Assembly: GCA_913031625.1 (NCBI GenBank)
Contig: CAJWGB010000038.1
Location: 1 to 32,776 of the forward strand
DNA length: 32,776 nt
Origin: an uncultured Planctomycetaceae bacterium
Lineage (GTDB): Bacteria > Planctomycetota > Planctomycetia > Planctomycetales > Planctomycetaceae
Direction of reading: 5' to 3'
Part shown: one piece after another, positions 23,668 through 30,647 of the stretch
How positions within the stretch are numbered: the first letter of the stretch is position 1
How the letters are laid out: every line of letters begins with the position of its first letter
The notes under the pieces: model-generated
Told to the model about the DNA's origin: nothing
The model's database searches: none
The model's input: the letters and a program-made list of their open reading frames with translations, nothing else
Made by a program: the position numbers and the translations under genes

Positions 23668-25068
23668 ATGACTTCGTCCCGCCGACGATTCCTTGGCGAG
23701 ACCAGCTGTGGGTTTGGGGCGGTGGCGCTTGCAGCTATGCTGCAGGAACAATCGCAGGCTTCGCCACCAGTGACGGCAGGCAATGCCCCCCTTGCTCAGA
23801 GGCCAACTCACTTTCCGGCCCGTGCCAAACGGATCATTTTCCTGTTCATGTCAGGCGGTCCATCCCAAATGGACCTGTTTGACCACAAGCCGGAACTGAA
23901 CAGGCGATCCGGTGATTCACTGCCATACAAGCTGCCATCCAATGAGGCAACGGTCGGCCTTGATAATACGACTCTGCTGGGAGCTATCTCGGGCTTCAGG
24001 CATGAAGGAGACAGTGGGCTCTTCATGAGTGACATGCTGCCAGAGACTGCGAAGCACGCCGATGATCTTTGTGTTCTTCGAGCGGTGCACGCAGACAGTC
24101 CCAATCACCCAGTGGCGATTCGACAGTTGCATACAGGAAACCTGTTTGATGTGGTTCCCTCCATGGGATCATGGTTTTCGTATGGCCTGGGGACCGAGAA
24201 CCAGCAGTTGCCCAGTTACATTTCAATTCTGCCTGGGGAAGGCGAACGGAATTACAGCAGCGCCTTCCTGCCGGCTATTCATCAGGGGACGGCCATTCAG
24301 TCTGTGGGAGCGTCACGAGGTAAAGCACCCATTCGGCATTTGACCGATCGCTCTGTTTCGGCATCTGTTCAGCGTCGGCGAATTGATTTAATTCAGCAGA
24401 TGAATCGACGCCAGCTTGAGCGACTGGAATCAGATCAGCAGATGGAAGGGGTGATCGAGTCATTCGAACTTGCATTCAGGATGCAGACCGAAACTCCAAA
24501 GCTGGTTGACCTCACAGAGGAGTCAAAAGAGACCCAGGCTCTGTATGGCATTGGTGTGAAGAAGACGGACACCTTTGCGCGACAGTGCCTGCTGGCCCGG
24601 CGGTTCTCCGAAGCGGGCGTGCGGTTTGTTCAGGTGAGTCTTGGTGGCTGGGACCATCACAACAAAATTGCGAGCGGACTGCCCGATCGTTGTGCGGTTT
24701 CAGACAGGCCAGTCGCGGGTCTGCTTTCGGACTTGAAGAATCGCGGCCTGCTTGACGAAACTCTGGTCCTGTGGGGCGGAGAGTTTGGTCGCACACCTCA
24801 CGCGCAGTTTGGTGACGGTCGAGAGCACAACCACCACGGATTCTCAATGTGGATGGCAGGTGGTGGTGTTCAAGGAGGAATGACCCACGGTGTGACGGAC
24901 GACTTTGGCTATTTTGGAGTCGACGGTCAGGTTCACATCAACGACCTGCACGCAACAATGCTGCATCTGATGGGTCTGGATCATGAACGGCTTACGTTTG
25001 AGCATCATGGCCGTCCGTTCCGTCTGACCGATGTGGCCGGAAATGTCGTGCGGGAGATCATCTCCTGA
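23668..25068 (+). CDS. DUF1501 protein with Tat-type leader (second copy)
   Basis: A 466-residue protein. The ATG at 23668 has GGAG 7 bases upstream and yields the leader 'MTSSRRRFLGETSCGFGAVA' with the twin arginine at once; the ATG at 23650 adds six residues and is the alternative. Family features: 'RIIFLFMSGGPSQMDLFDHK', 'RAVHADSPNHPVAIRQLHTG', 'VRFVQVSLGGWDHHNKI', 'VLWGGEFGRTPHAQFG' and 'REHNHHGFSMWMAGGG', then 'DFGYFGVDGQVHINDLHATM' near the end. Compared with the copy upstream it matches the more common DUF1501 subfamily that partners DUF1549/DUF1553 proteins. The gap to the first copy is 55 bases, so both are likely in one transcript. It shares no close sequence identity with that copy, so the pair is not a recent duplication. 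Confidence 0.93.
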   Translation: MTSSRRRFLGETSCGFGAVALAAMLQEQSQASPPVTAGNAPLAQRPTHFPARAKRIIFLFMSGGPSQMDLFDHKPELNRRSGDSLPYKLPSNEATVGLDNTTLLGAISGFRHEGDSGLFMSDMLPETAKHADDLCVLRAVHADSPNHPVAIRQLHTGNLFDVVPSMGSWFSYGLGTENQQLPSYISILPGEGERNYSSAFLPAIHQGTAIQSVGASRGKAPIRHLTDRSVSASVQRRRIDLIQQMNRRQLERLESDQQMEGVIESFELAFRMQTETPKLVDLTEESKETQALYGIGVKKTDTFARQCLLARRFSEAGVRFVQVSLGGWDHHNKIASGLPDRCAVSDRPVAGLLSDLKNRGLLDETLVLWGGEFGRTPHAQFGDGREHNHHGFSMWMAGGGVQGGMTHGVTDDFGYFGVDGQVHINDLHATMLHLMGLDHERLTFEHHGRPFRLTDVAGNVVREIIS

Positions 25069-25089
25069 TGAATCGTTGAGCGAATTCCG

Positions 25090-25114
25090 GCTCGGCGGTT
25101 GATGAACGCTGAGC
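25090..25114 (+). terminator. Hairpin after the second DUF1501 gene
   Basis: GCTCGGCG (25090-25097) and CGCTGAGC (25107-25114) pair over 8 bases with one G-U, around a 9-base loop, 22 bases after the stop. There is no T-tract, so intrinsic termination is uncertain. Confidence 0.35.
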
Positions 25115-25174
25115 GACCCTTTCCGAATGACTGCGTGATGGGTCGGTAGACTCGCATTTTCAGGAAGCAGAGCA

Positions 25175-25804
25175 ATGCCCAGTCGCCCGAACGTGACTCA
25201 CTGGATTGATCTGGTCAAAGAGGGAGACAGCGGTGCTGCCAATGAAATCTGGCGCCACTATTTCGACCGTCTGGTTGGCGCCGTTCGTGGGCGACTCTAC
25301 GGCCAGAACCGTGCTGTTTCGGACGAAGAGGACATCGTGCTCAGCGTCTTCAACAGTTTCTATGATGCGGCTCAGGACGGGCGATTCCCGGATCTGGCGG
25401 ACCGGGACGATTTGTGGCGGCTGCTGATGACAATGGCGGCCAGGAAGGTGATTGATAAGCGTCGGCATGATCAGCGGCAGCGCCGAGGTGGCGACGTGAC
25501 GGTTCAGTCACTGGACCAACAGGGCGAATCCGGACAGTTTGCGGAGGCGATTGGTACTGAGCCGTCGCCTGAAATGGTGTTGATGATGCAGGAGGCCGTT
25601 GAGCGACTTTTTTCTCATTTAGGTGTCGGGCAACTCCGAGATTTAGCGGGTGCCAAATTAGAGGGGTATTCGAATGCTGAGCTTGCCCGGAAGTTTGACT
25701 GCTCCGAACGGACGATTGAACGTCGTCTGCACCTGATTCGTGAGAAATGCCAACAGGAACTGATTGCCTCAGATGACCATGCGACAACAGAAAATACCGA
25801 TTGA
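25175..25804 (+). CDS. ECF-family sigma factor (PF07638-like)
   Basis: A 209-residue protein. Region 2 is recognisable in 'WIDLVKEGDSGAANEIWRHY', 'VSDEEDIVLSVFNSFYDAA' and 'DDLWRLLMTMAARKVIDKRR', and region 4 in 'LEGYSNAELARKFDCSERTI' with 'ERRLHLIREKC'. The wording 'DEEDIVLSVFNSF' is typical of the planctomycete ECF subfamily found next to Ser/Thr kinases. AGGAAG lies 7 bases before the ATG. It directs RNA polymerase to a set of promoters that cannot be told from this window. No anti-sigma gene is present; instead the overlapping downstream kinase is the likely signal partner. Confidence 0.93.
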   Translation: MPSRPNVTHWIDLVKEGDSGAANEIWRHYFDRLVGAVRGRLYGQNRAVSDEEDIVLSVFNSFYDAAQDGRFPDLADRDDLWRLLMTMAARKVIDKRRHDQRQRRGGDVTVQSLDQQGESGQFAEAIGTEPSPEMVLMMQEAVERLFSHLGVGQLRDLAGAKLEGYSNAELARKFDCSERTIERRLHLIREKCQQELIASDDHATTENTD

Positions 25805-27524
25805 AGCTCTGGAACGGATTGACGACCTGTGCGCTGACTTTGAGAAGCAGTGGGAGGCCAATAATCCACCGTCCATCGAATCAACGATTGCCGGTGAGTC
25901 TGAAGAACTGCAGCGCGGGGCGCTGCTGGCGGAGCTAATTGTCCTCGATGTTGACTATCGCCGCAGGCGCGGGGACACCCCTGCAGAACAGGAGTACCTT
26001 GATCGTTTCCCAGCCGATGCAGAGAACATTCGGGTTGCCTTTCATGAGACCGGAAGACAAAAGGCGTTTGAACCGCCGCCGACGAATCAACTGGCAGCTC
26101 TGTTTCCCTCGCTGGACATTATTGAACTGATCGGCAGTGGAGGAATGGGGGCCGTTTACAAAGCTCGCCAGAGAGGTCTTGACCGTATTGTTGCTCTGAA
26201 GATTCTGCCTGCGGAGTTCGGCCATGATGTAAAGTTTGCGTTGCGTTTCACACGAGAAGCACGCACGCTGGCGAAGCTCAACCATCCCAATATCGTGGGC
26301 CTCTATGAATTTGGGAGCGTTGATGAGACCTACTATTTCCTGATGGAGTATATCGAAGGGGCGACTCTGCGAGATGCGGTTGCTGCTCGCGAACTCTCGT
26401 CACGCCATGCGTTGCACATTGTCCCTCACCTGTGTGATGCGTTGCAGTACGCTCATGATCAGGGAGTGATTCACCGGGACATTAAGCCAGAGAACATTCT
26501 TATGGACGTCAGTGGGGCCGTGAAGATTGCCGACTTCGGACTCTCACGGATCCTGGGAACTGACGGACAGCAGTCGCCTCTGACCGCCACTCATCAGGTT
26601 ATGGGGACGCCTCGCTATATGGCTCCTGAACAGCTGGAAGGAGCTCACAACGTGGATCATCGCGCCGACATCTATTCCCTGGGCGTGGTGATTTATGAGA
26701 TGCTGACGGGGGAACTTCCCATCGGGCGATTTGCTGCACCGTCGAAGAAGGTTGCGATTGACGTACGGCTGGATGAAGTCGTCCTGCGAACACTGGAGAA
26801 GGAGCCTCAGCGCCGTTATCAGCAGGCCAGTCAGATCAAGTCGGATGTTCAGTCGATCACTTCCTCCGAAAACCCCGGTTACGCCCCGACAGAGATTGAG
26901 GGCACAGCTGCAACAAAGATGGCGGATCGTGAATCTCTGTCACTTCATGATCAGGATGTTGCGGCTCGGCTATTGATTTCTCGCCGCCAGCTGATGGAAC
27001 GTGTCAAAGGGTCGCTGCGTCCGCTGCTGCGTGGACAGCTTATTCAAATTGCCTTTGGAGTGATTTTGATTCTCCCTGGTGCACTTTGCTGGTCGCAGAA
27101 TACTGGAAACACGGGCCATATGGTCAGTGGTCTGATCGTCCACATCTACGGCATCGTGGTTATCGGTACGGCTGCCAATGTTCTGACAAAGATGAGACTC
27201 GTGGATTACTCAAAGTCACTCGATGAAATCCGCGGCCGTCTCGATCGGGTACGAGTTGCCTATCTGCCCGCTGCTTCGGTGGTTGGGTTCGTCTGGTGGC
27301 TCATGTGGATCCCACTGTGTGTCGTGGTGGGGTTTGACCAGATCCTGATGCCTCAGCCGTTGATCCTGTCGCTCGTTGTTGGAGTGATTGGTCTGGGCGC
27401 GTCCCTGTGGCTCTACAGACGGATGATGAAGTCAGCTGACCCGGACAAGCAGCGCCAGGCGAGCGGGAGTATCGTCAATGCGTTTCTTGAACTGGACCAG
27501 ATTGAGCAGGCCAATATTCGGTAG
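25773..27524 (+). CDS. Membrane Ser/Thr protein kinase
   Basis: A 583-residue kinase from the ATG at 25773 (25779 is an alternative), overlapping the sigma-factor gene by 32 bases. An acidic N-terminal region of about 110 residues ('DDLCADFEKQWEANNPPSIE') is common in planctomycete kinases linked to ECF factors. The kinase domain has 'LIGSGGMGAVYKARQRG', the ATP-binding Lys (K143 in 'IVALKILP'), 'HRDIKPEN' (catalytic D236) and DFG at D254, then 'GTPRYMAPEQLEGA'. All residues needed for activity are present. About four membrane helices fill residues 420-560 with a short tail. No sensory extracytoplasmic domain is evident, so the signal may be sensed through the membrane region. It probably phosphorylates or releases the sigma factor; this is family-based inference. 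Confidence 0.94.
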   Translation: MTMRQQKIPIEALERIDDLCADFEKQWEANNPPSIESTIAGESEELQRGALLAELIVLDVDYRRRRGDTPAEQEYLDRFPADAENIRVAFHETGRQKAFEPPPTNQLAALFPSLDIIELIGSGGMGAVYKARQRGLDRIVALKILPAEFGHDVKFALRFTREARTLAKLNHPNIVGLYEFGSVDETYYFLMEYIEGATLRDAVAARELSSRHALHIVPHLCDALQYAHDQGVIHRDIKPENILMDVSGAVKIADFGLSRILGTDGQQSPLTATHQVMGTPRYMAPEQLEGAHNVDHRADIYSLGVVIYEMLTGELPIGRFAAPSKKVAIDVRLDEVVLRTLEKEPQRRYQQASQIKSDVQSITSSENPGYAPTEIEGTAATKMADRESLSLHDQDVAARLLISRRQLMERVKGSLRPLLRGQLIQIAFGVILILPGALCWSQNTGNTGHMVSGLIVHIYGIVVIGTAANVLTKMRLVDYSKSLDEIRGRLDRVRVAYLPAASVVGFVWWLMWIPLCVVVGFDQILMPQPLILSLVVGVIGLGASLWLYRRMMKSADPDKQRQASGSIVNAFLELDQIEQANIR

Positions 27525-27550
27525 GGCCGGTCGCGGCACGGGCTGCGGGC

Positions 27551-27581
27551 CATGCGCCGAAACGGCAGCCACAGGCGCATG
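27551..27581 (+). repeat. Inverted repeat between kinase and ASCH genes, possible shared terminator
   Basis: CATGCGCC (27551-27558) and GGCGCATG (27574-27581) form a perfect 8-base stem with a 15-base spacer. GGCTGC at 27541-27546 can instead pair with GCAGCC at 27565-27570, so two mutually exclusive hairpins are possible. It lies between convergent genes and has no T-tract. Confidence 0.4.
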
Positions 27582-27655
27582 CGACGGTGTTTCGGGTATT
27601 GAACGGTTGCCGGCGTGGGGCCGGGAACCTCACTCTTCGAGATTCGACTGCCCTG

Positions 27656-27988
27656 TTAGTCGGCCTTTGCGAATTCATGGACCCAGACAGGCTGATCCTG
27701 GTCCCATTCCATTCCCTGATGCATCCGCTCGATCAGAGCATGATACATCTGCAGGTTCGGATAGCCTTCGCGCTGTGCATCCTCTTCTGTGATGTCACCC
27801 CAACGTTCCGCTCGCAGTCCGGTAATCTCAAACTCGGTTTCTTCCAGGGTAAATCGCTCGCCGGGGTATCCATAAACGCCCGCTCGTCGTTGTTGTGTTT
27901 TGGAGCCGTTGAGCGCTGCTGCAACAAGCTTGTCATGGGTGACCAGTCGGTCGATCGTACACGTCTTTTCCGGGTATTCGTCAGTCAT
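27656..27988 (-). CDS. ASCH-domain protein
   Basis: A 110-residue protein read from the ATG at 27988; an upstream in-frame start at 28123 would add 45 basic residues with no family match. The sequence shows the ASCH pattern: an early 'LVAAALNGSKTQQRRAGVYG', a basic pocket, 'YPGERFTLEETEFEITGL', then 'LRAERWGDITEEDAQREGYP', 'MHQGMEWDQDQPVWVHEF'. ASCH proteins have a PUA-like fold and bind RNA or modified nucleosides; some relatives are N4-acetylcytidine amidohydrolases. The Lys-Thr-Gln-Gln-Arg-Arg stretch is the place where the nucleotide-binding Lys normally lies. It is a single cytoplasmic gene with no functional link to its neighbours that I can see. Confidence 0.85.
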   Translation of the reverse strand: MTDEYPEKTCTIDRLVTHDKLVAAALNGSKTQQRRAGVYGYPGERFTLEETEFEITGLRAERWGDITEEDAQREGYPNLQMYHALIERMHQGMEWDQDQPVWVHEFAKAD

Positions 27989-28139
27989 TTCGAAACCGAT
28001 GTCAGAATGAAGAGGGACTGTTTGGAGTAGCTTAATGTGGGCTTGAGCACGGCAGCGAGATTCAAGACCTTCATTTCGACAGATTCCCGATCGTGAACGA
28101 ATAAGTCTCAGCACCGCATGCACGCATCGCCGTCAGGGC

Positions 28140-28171
28140 GAACGACCAGTAGTTCGTTCCCGGTTGCCGGG
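28140..28171 (-). terminator. Two tandem hairpins after the EEP-family gene
   Basis: GAACGA/TCGTTC (28140-28145 and 28154-28159) and CCCGG/CCGGG (28159-28163 and 28167-28171) sit 31-62 bases beyond the stop of the minus-strand gene at 28202. They share one base, so they may form as alternatives. No T-tract is present. Confidence 0.3.
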
Positions 28172-28201
28172 GAATTCCGACGACTCCCAATACGAAAATC
28201 G

Positions 28202-29020
28202 CTAGTTTAGTATTTCAAACACGGCCAGCACCGGCCGGTGGTCGGAGGCAACTGACTCCGGAATCACCTCTGAGCCGACAAGTCGAAAACGTTTTGTTGG
28301 CTGATAGAAGACATAATCGATCCGCGACGTTGGTTTCGTTGCCGGTGCGGTGGGCGTGGACTCCCTGTCGATCGCGTTTGTCCAGTGCCGCTCGAGTTCA
28401 GTGATTGGTTCTGACCCCGGCGTTGCATTCATGTCACCGGCAAGAATTGTGGCCACCCGGTCGGTCTGTTTACCAAAGAGTCTGTTGATCTCCTTTGCTT
28501 CAGCCAGTCGATCTTCGGCAACGTTGTGCTGGAAGTGAGTGCTGATGAATCGCAGAGGGATGCTCTCTGTGAGTTGAACAGTGACCGCAATTGCCCCCCG
28601 CGGGTACGTTGTCCGCGCGGGTGTGCTTTCTGTGTACGGGAGCGGCTGGATGACGACGTCGCTGATCGGATATCGAGAAAGGACAGCGTTGCCAAAAAGT
28701 CCGCCCTGATAGTGCTGAGTGGGCCCCATTCGGACCTCCAGCCCGGTGAGTTCTTCCAGACGCTGGGCCTCATGTACTCTGCCGGATCGTTTTACGCCGA
28801 CATCGACTTCCTGCAGCGCAACCAGGTCTGGCTTTGACTTATTGATCACATCCGCCAGACGTTCGATATCGTACTGGCCGTCAGTTCCCTGTCCGTAATG
28901 AATGTTGTAGCACAGCACGCGAATCAGTTGCGGTTCAGCGGCTTCAGGCTGACCTCCGAGCGAATGCAATACTGCAGTCAGAATCGCGATCAGATTCAGG
29001 AATCGAAAGTTGGTTTTCAT
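28202..29020 (-). CDS. Secreted endonuclease/exonuclease/phosphatase family protein
   Basis: A 272-residue protein with a signal peptide (hydrophobic core about 8-20, cleavage near 'EAAEPQ'). The EEP fold motifs are complete: 'RVLCYNIHYGQGTDG' (Asn), 'PDLVALQEVD' (metal-binding Glu), 'STHFQHN' (His), 'ILAGDMNATPGSEP' (Asp and Asn), 'RIDYVFY' and the terminal 'SVASDHRPVLAVFE' (Asp-His). The order and spacing fit the Mg-dependent phosphodiesterases. Secreted members include DNases, sphingomyelinase-like and inositol-phosphatase-like enzymes; nothing in the sequence decides between them. It is divergent from the sulfatase gene, with 106 bases between the starts, and no clear RBS. Confidence 0.92.
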   Translation of the reverse strand: MKTNFRFLNLIAILTAVLHSLGGQPEAAEPQLIRVLCYNIHYGQGTDGQYDIERLADVINKSKPDLVALQEVDVGVKRSGRVHEAQRLEELTGLEVRMGPTQHYQGGLFGNAVLSRYPISDVVIQPLPYTESTPARTTYPRGAIAVTVQLTESIPLRFISTHFQHNVAEDRLAEAKEINRLFGKQTDRVATILAGDMNATPGSEPITELERHWTNAIDRESTPTAPATKPTSRIDYVFYQPTKRFRLVGSEVIPESVASDHRPVLAVFEILN

Positions 29021-29126
29021 GGCGTATTTTTGTGAGTGGAATCAAATGTTTCAGCCATTGTCCATTCTGATCCCGATGTCACAATGCAACGCGAACTTCC
29101 AGCTCCCCTCGATCCGGAACCGATTG

Positions 29127-30566
29127 ATGAAGAAACTGTTGTGTGCCTGTCTTCCTGTCCTGTTGGCCATGAGTTACGTGACGGGTGCCGAGAAACCCAA
29201 CATTCTGTTCATTCTTGCGGACGACATGGGGTACGGTGACCTGAACTGTACTGGAAGTCGGCTGTTGAAGACTCCGCACATCGACGCGCTTCGAAATGCG
29301 GGTGTTCTGTGTCGTCAGGCTTACGTGACCAGTCCTGTGTGTTCGCCCTCACGCGCCGGATTGATTACCGGTCGTGATCCGCGCAGGTTCGGGTACCAGG
29401 CGAATCTGAATAGTGGGTCTGCACGTTACGCTACTCGTCCTGAACTGCTCGGCCTGCCCCCTGGTGAGCATACGCTGGGGGATCATCTGTCAGCAGCCGG
29501 TTATGCAACCTGTCTGATTGGGAAATGGCATCTGGGGATCGGCCCGGAGTTTCATCCGAATCGTCGGGGATTCGACTCGTTCTGTGGCATGCTTGTCGGC
29601 AGCCACAGTTACTTTCCGAAAGCGACAAATAACAGGCTGGAACGCAATGGCGAGCCGCTGACTGAGTTCTCCAGCCCGTACCTGACGGATTTCTTTACTG
29701 ATGAATCACTGGCCTGGCTTAGTTCACAGGAAGAGTCAAAAGACAGACCGTGGTTCCTGTTTGTCTCGTACAACGCACCGCACGGACCGATGCACGCCAC
29801 GGAAGAGGATCTGGCAAAATTCGAGCATATTCAGGACAGGAAGCGTCGAACATATGCGGCCATGATGCTGGCACTTGATCGTGGCGTCGGTCGCCTGATG
29901 AATTATCTGCGGGAAACAGGGCAGAAACAGAACACACTGGTCTGTTTCTTTTCCGACAACGGAGGTGCGACCGGCAACGCCAGTTGGAATGGTCCGCTTT
30001 CGGGTGTGAAAGGCTGTCTGCGTGAAGGTGGAATTCGGATTCCCATGATCTGGTCATGGCCCGGCCACATTCCGCAGGGCGCGGTTCATGACGGAGTGGT
30101 TTCGAGTCTTGACCTGCTTCCAACGTTTATGGCGGCAGCAGATGCGTCACCACTTCCATTGGGGCCACCGCGCAGCCACGAGGACAAAAGTAATCGGCGG
30201 CGGGCCGTCGCGAAGTTTGGCGAATACGACGGGATCAATCAGTTGCCGCACTTTGATGGGAGTGCATCATCTGTGAAGCGAACCCTGTTTTGGCGTCTGC
30301 AGGGACAGAAAGCCGTCCTGTCCGGCGAAGACAAGCTTGTAACCCTGTCCCACCGGGCTCCTCAATTGTTTTCTCCGGCGACTGATCCCGGCGAACAGTC
30401 TGATCGATTTGGAAAAGAGAATGAGAGGTCGACGGAACTCTTTCAGCTGCTCGGAGAATGGGAAGCTACTCTGCCAACAGTTCCACTCTGGGGTTCATCG
30501 CCGTTCTGGAGCGGCCAGAGTGCTCAGGGATACGACAACTGGCCTGTTCGAGCAGAGCCGAAGTGA
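29127..30566 (+). CDS. Formylglycine-dependent sulfatase
   Basis: A 479-residue exported sulfatase. The ATG at 29127 gives a typical leader ('MKKLLCACLPVLLAMSYVTG') followed at once by 'AEKPNILFILADDMGYGDLN'. The in-frame start at 29010 adds 39 residues without a signal function and was rejected. The formylglycine motif is C72-S-P-S-R ('PVCSPSRAGLITGRDP'), with further active-site blocks 'ATCLIGKWHLG', 'FVSYNAPHGPMHA' and 'LVCFFSDNGGATGN'. All catalytic regions appear intact. The family matches arylsulfatase A or N-acetylgalactosamine-6-sulfatase-like enzymes, but specificity cannot be read from sequence. The gene is distant from the other sulfatase (20866-22179) and only moderately similar. 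It probably has its own promoter in the 106-base gap shared with the EEP gene. Confidence 0.95.
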   Translation: MKKLLCACLPVLLAMSYVTGAEKPNILFILADDMGYGDLNCTGSRLLKTPHIDALRNAGVLCRQAYVTSPVCSPSRAGLITGRDPRRFGYQANLNSGSARYATRPELLGLPPGEHTLGDHLSAAGYATCLIGKWHLGIGPEFHPNRRGFDSFCGMLVGSHSYFPKATNNRLERNGEPLTEFSSPYLTDFFTDESLAWLSSQEESKDRPWFLFVSYNAPHGPMHATEEDLAKFEHIQDRKRRTYAAMMLALDRGVGRLMNYLRETGQKQNTLVCFFSDNGGATGNASWNGPLSGVKGCLREGGIRIPMIWSWPGHIPQGAVHDGVVSSLDLLPTFMAAADASPLPLGPPRSHEDKSNRRRAVAKFGEYDGINQLPHFDGSASSVKRTLFWRLQGQKAVLSGEDKLVTLSHRAPQLFSPATDPGEQSDRFGKENERSTELFQLLGEWEATLPTVPLWGSSPFWSGQSAQGYDNWPVRAEPK

Positions 30567-30599
30567 TGGGGCTGATACCTGACCGCAATGCAACAGGCC

Positions 30600-30632
30600 C
30601 AGGCTCCCGGAGCCTGACGGCAGATATCTGCC
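30600..30632. terminator. Paired hairpins between convergent genes, likely bidirectional terminator
   Basis: CAGGCTC-CCG-GAGCCTG at 30600-30616 (7-base stem, 3-base loop) is followed by the perfect 14-base palindrome GGCAGATATCTGCC at 30619-30632. They fill the 81-base gap between the convergent sulfatase and histidine kinase genes and would work from either side. Confidence 0.5.
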
Positions 30633-30647
30633 TGCCGAGACTCCGAA

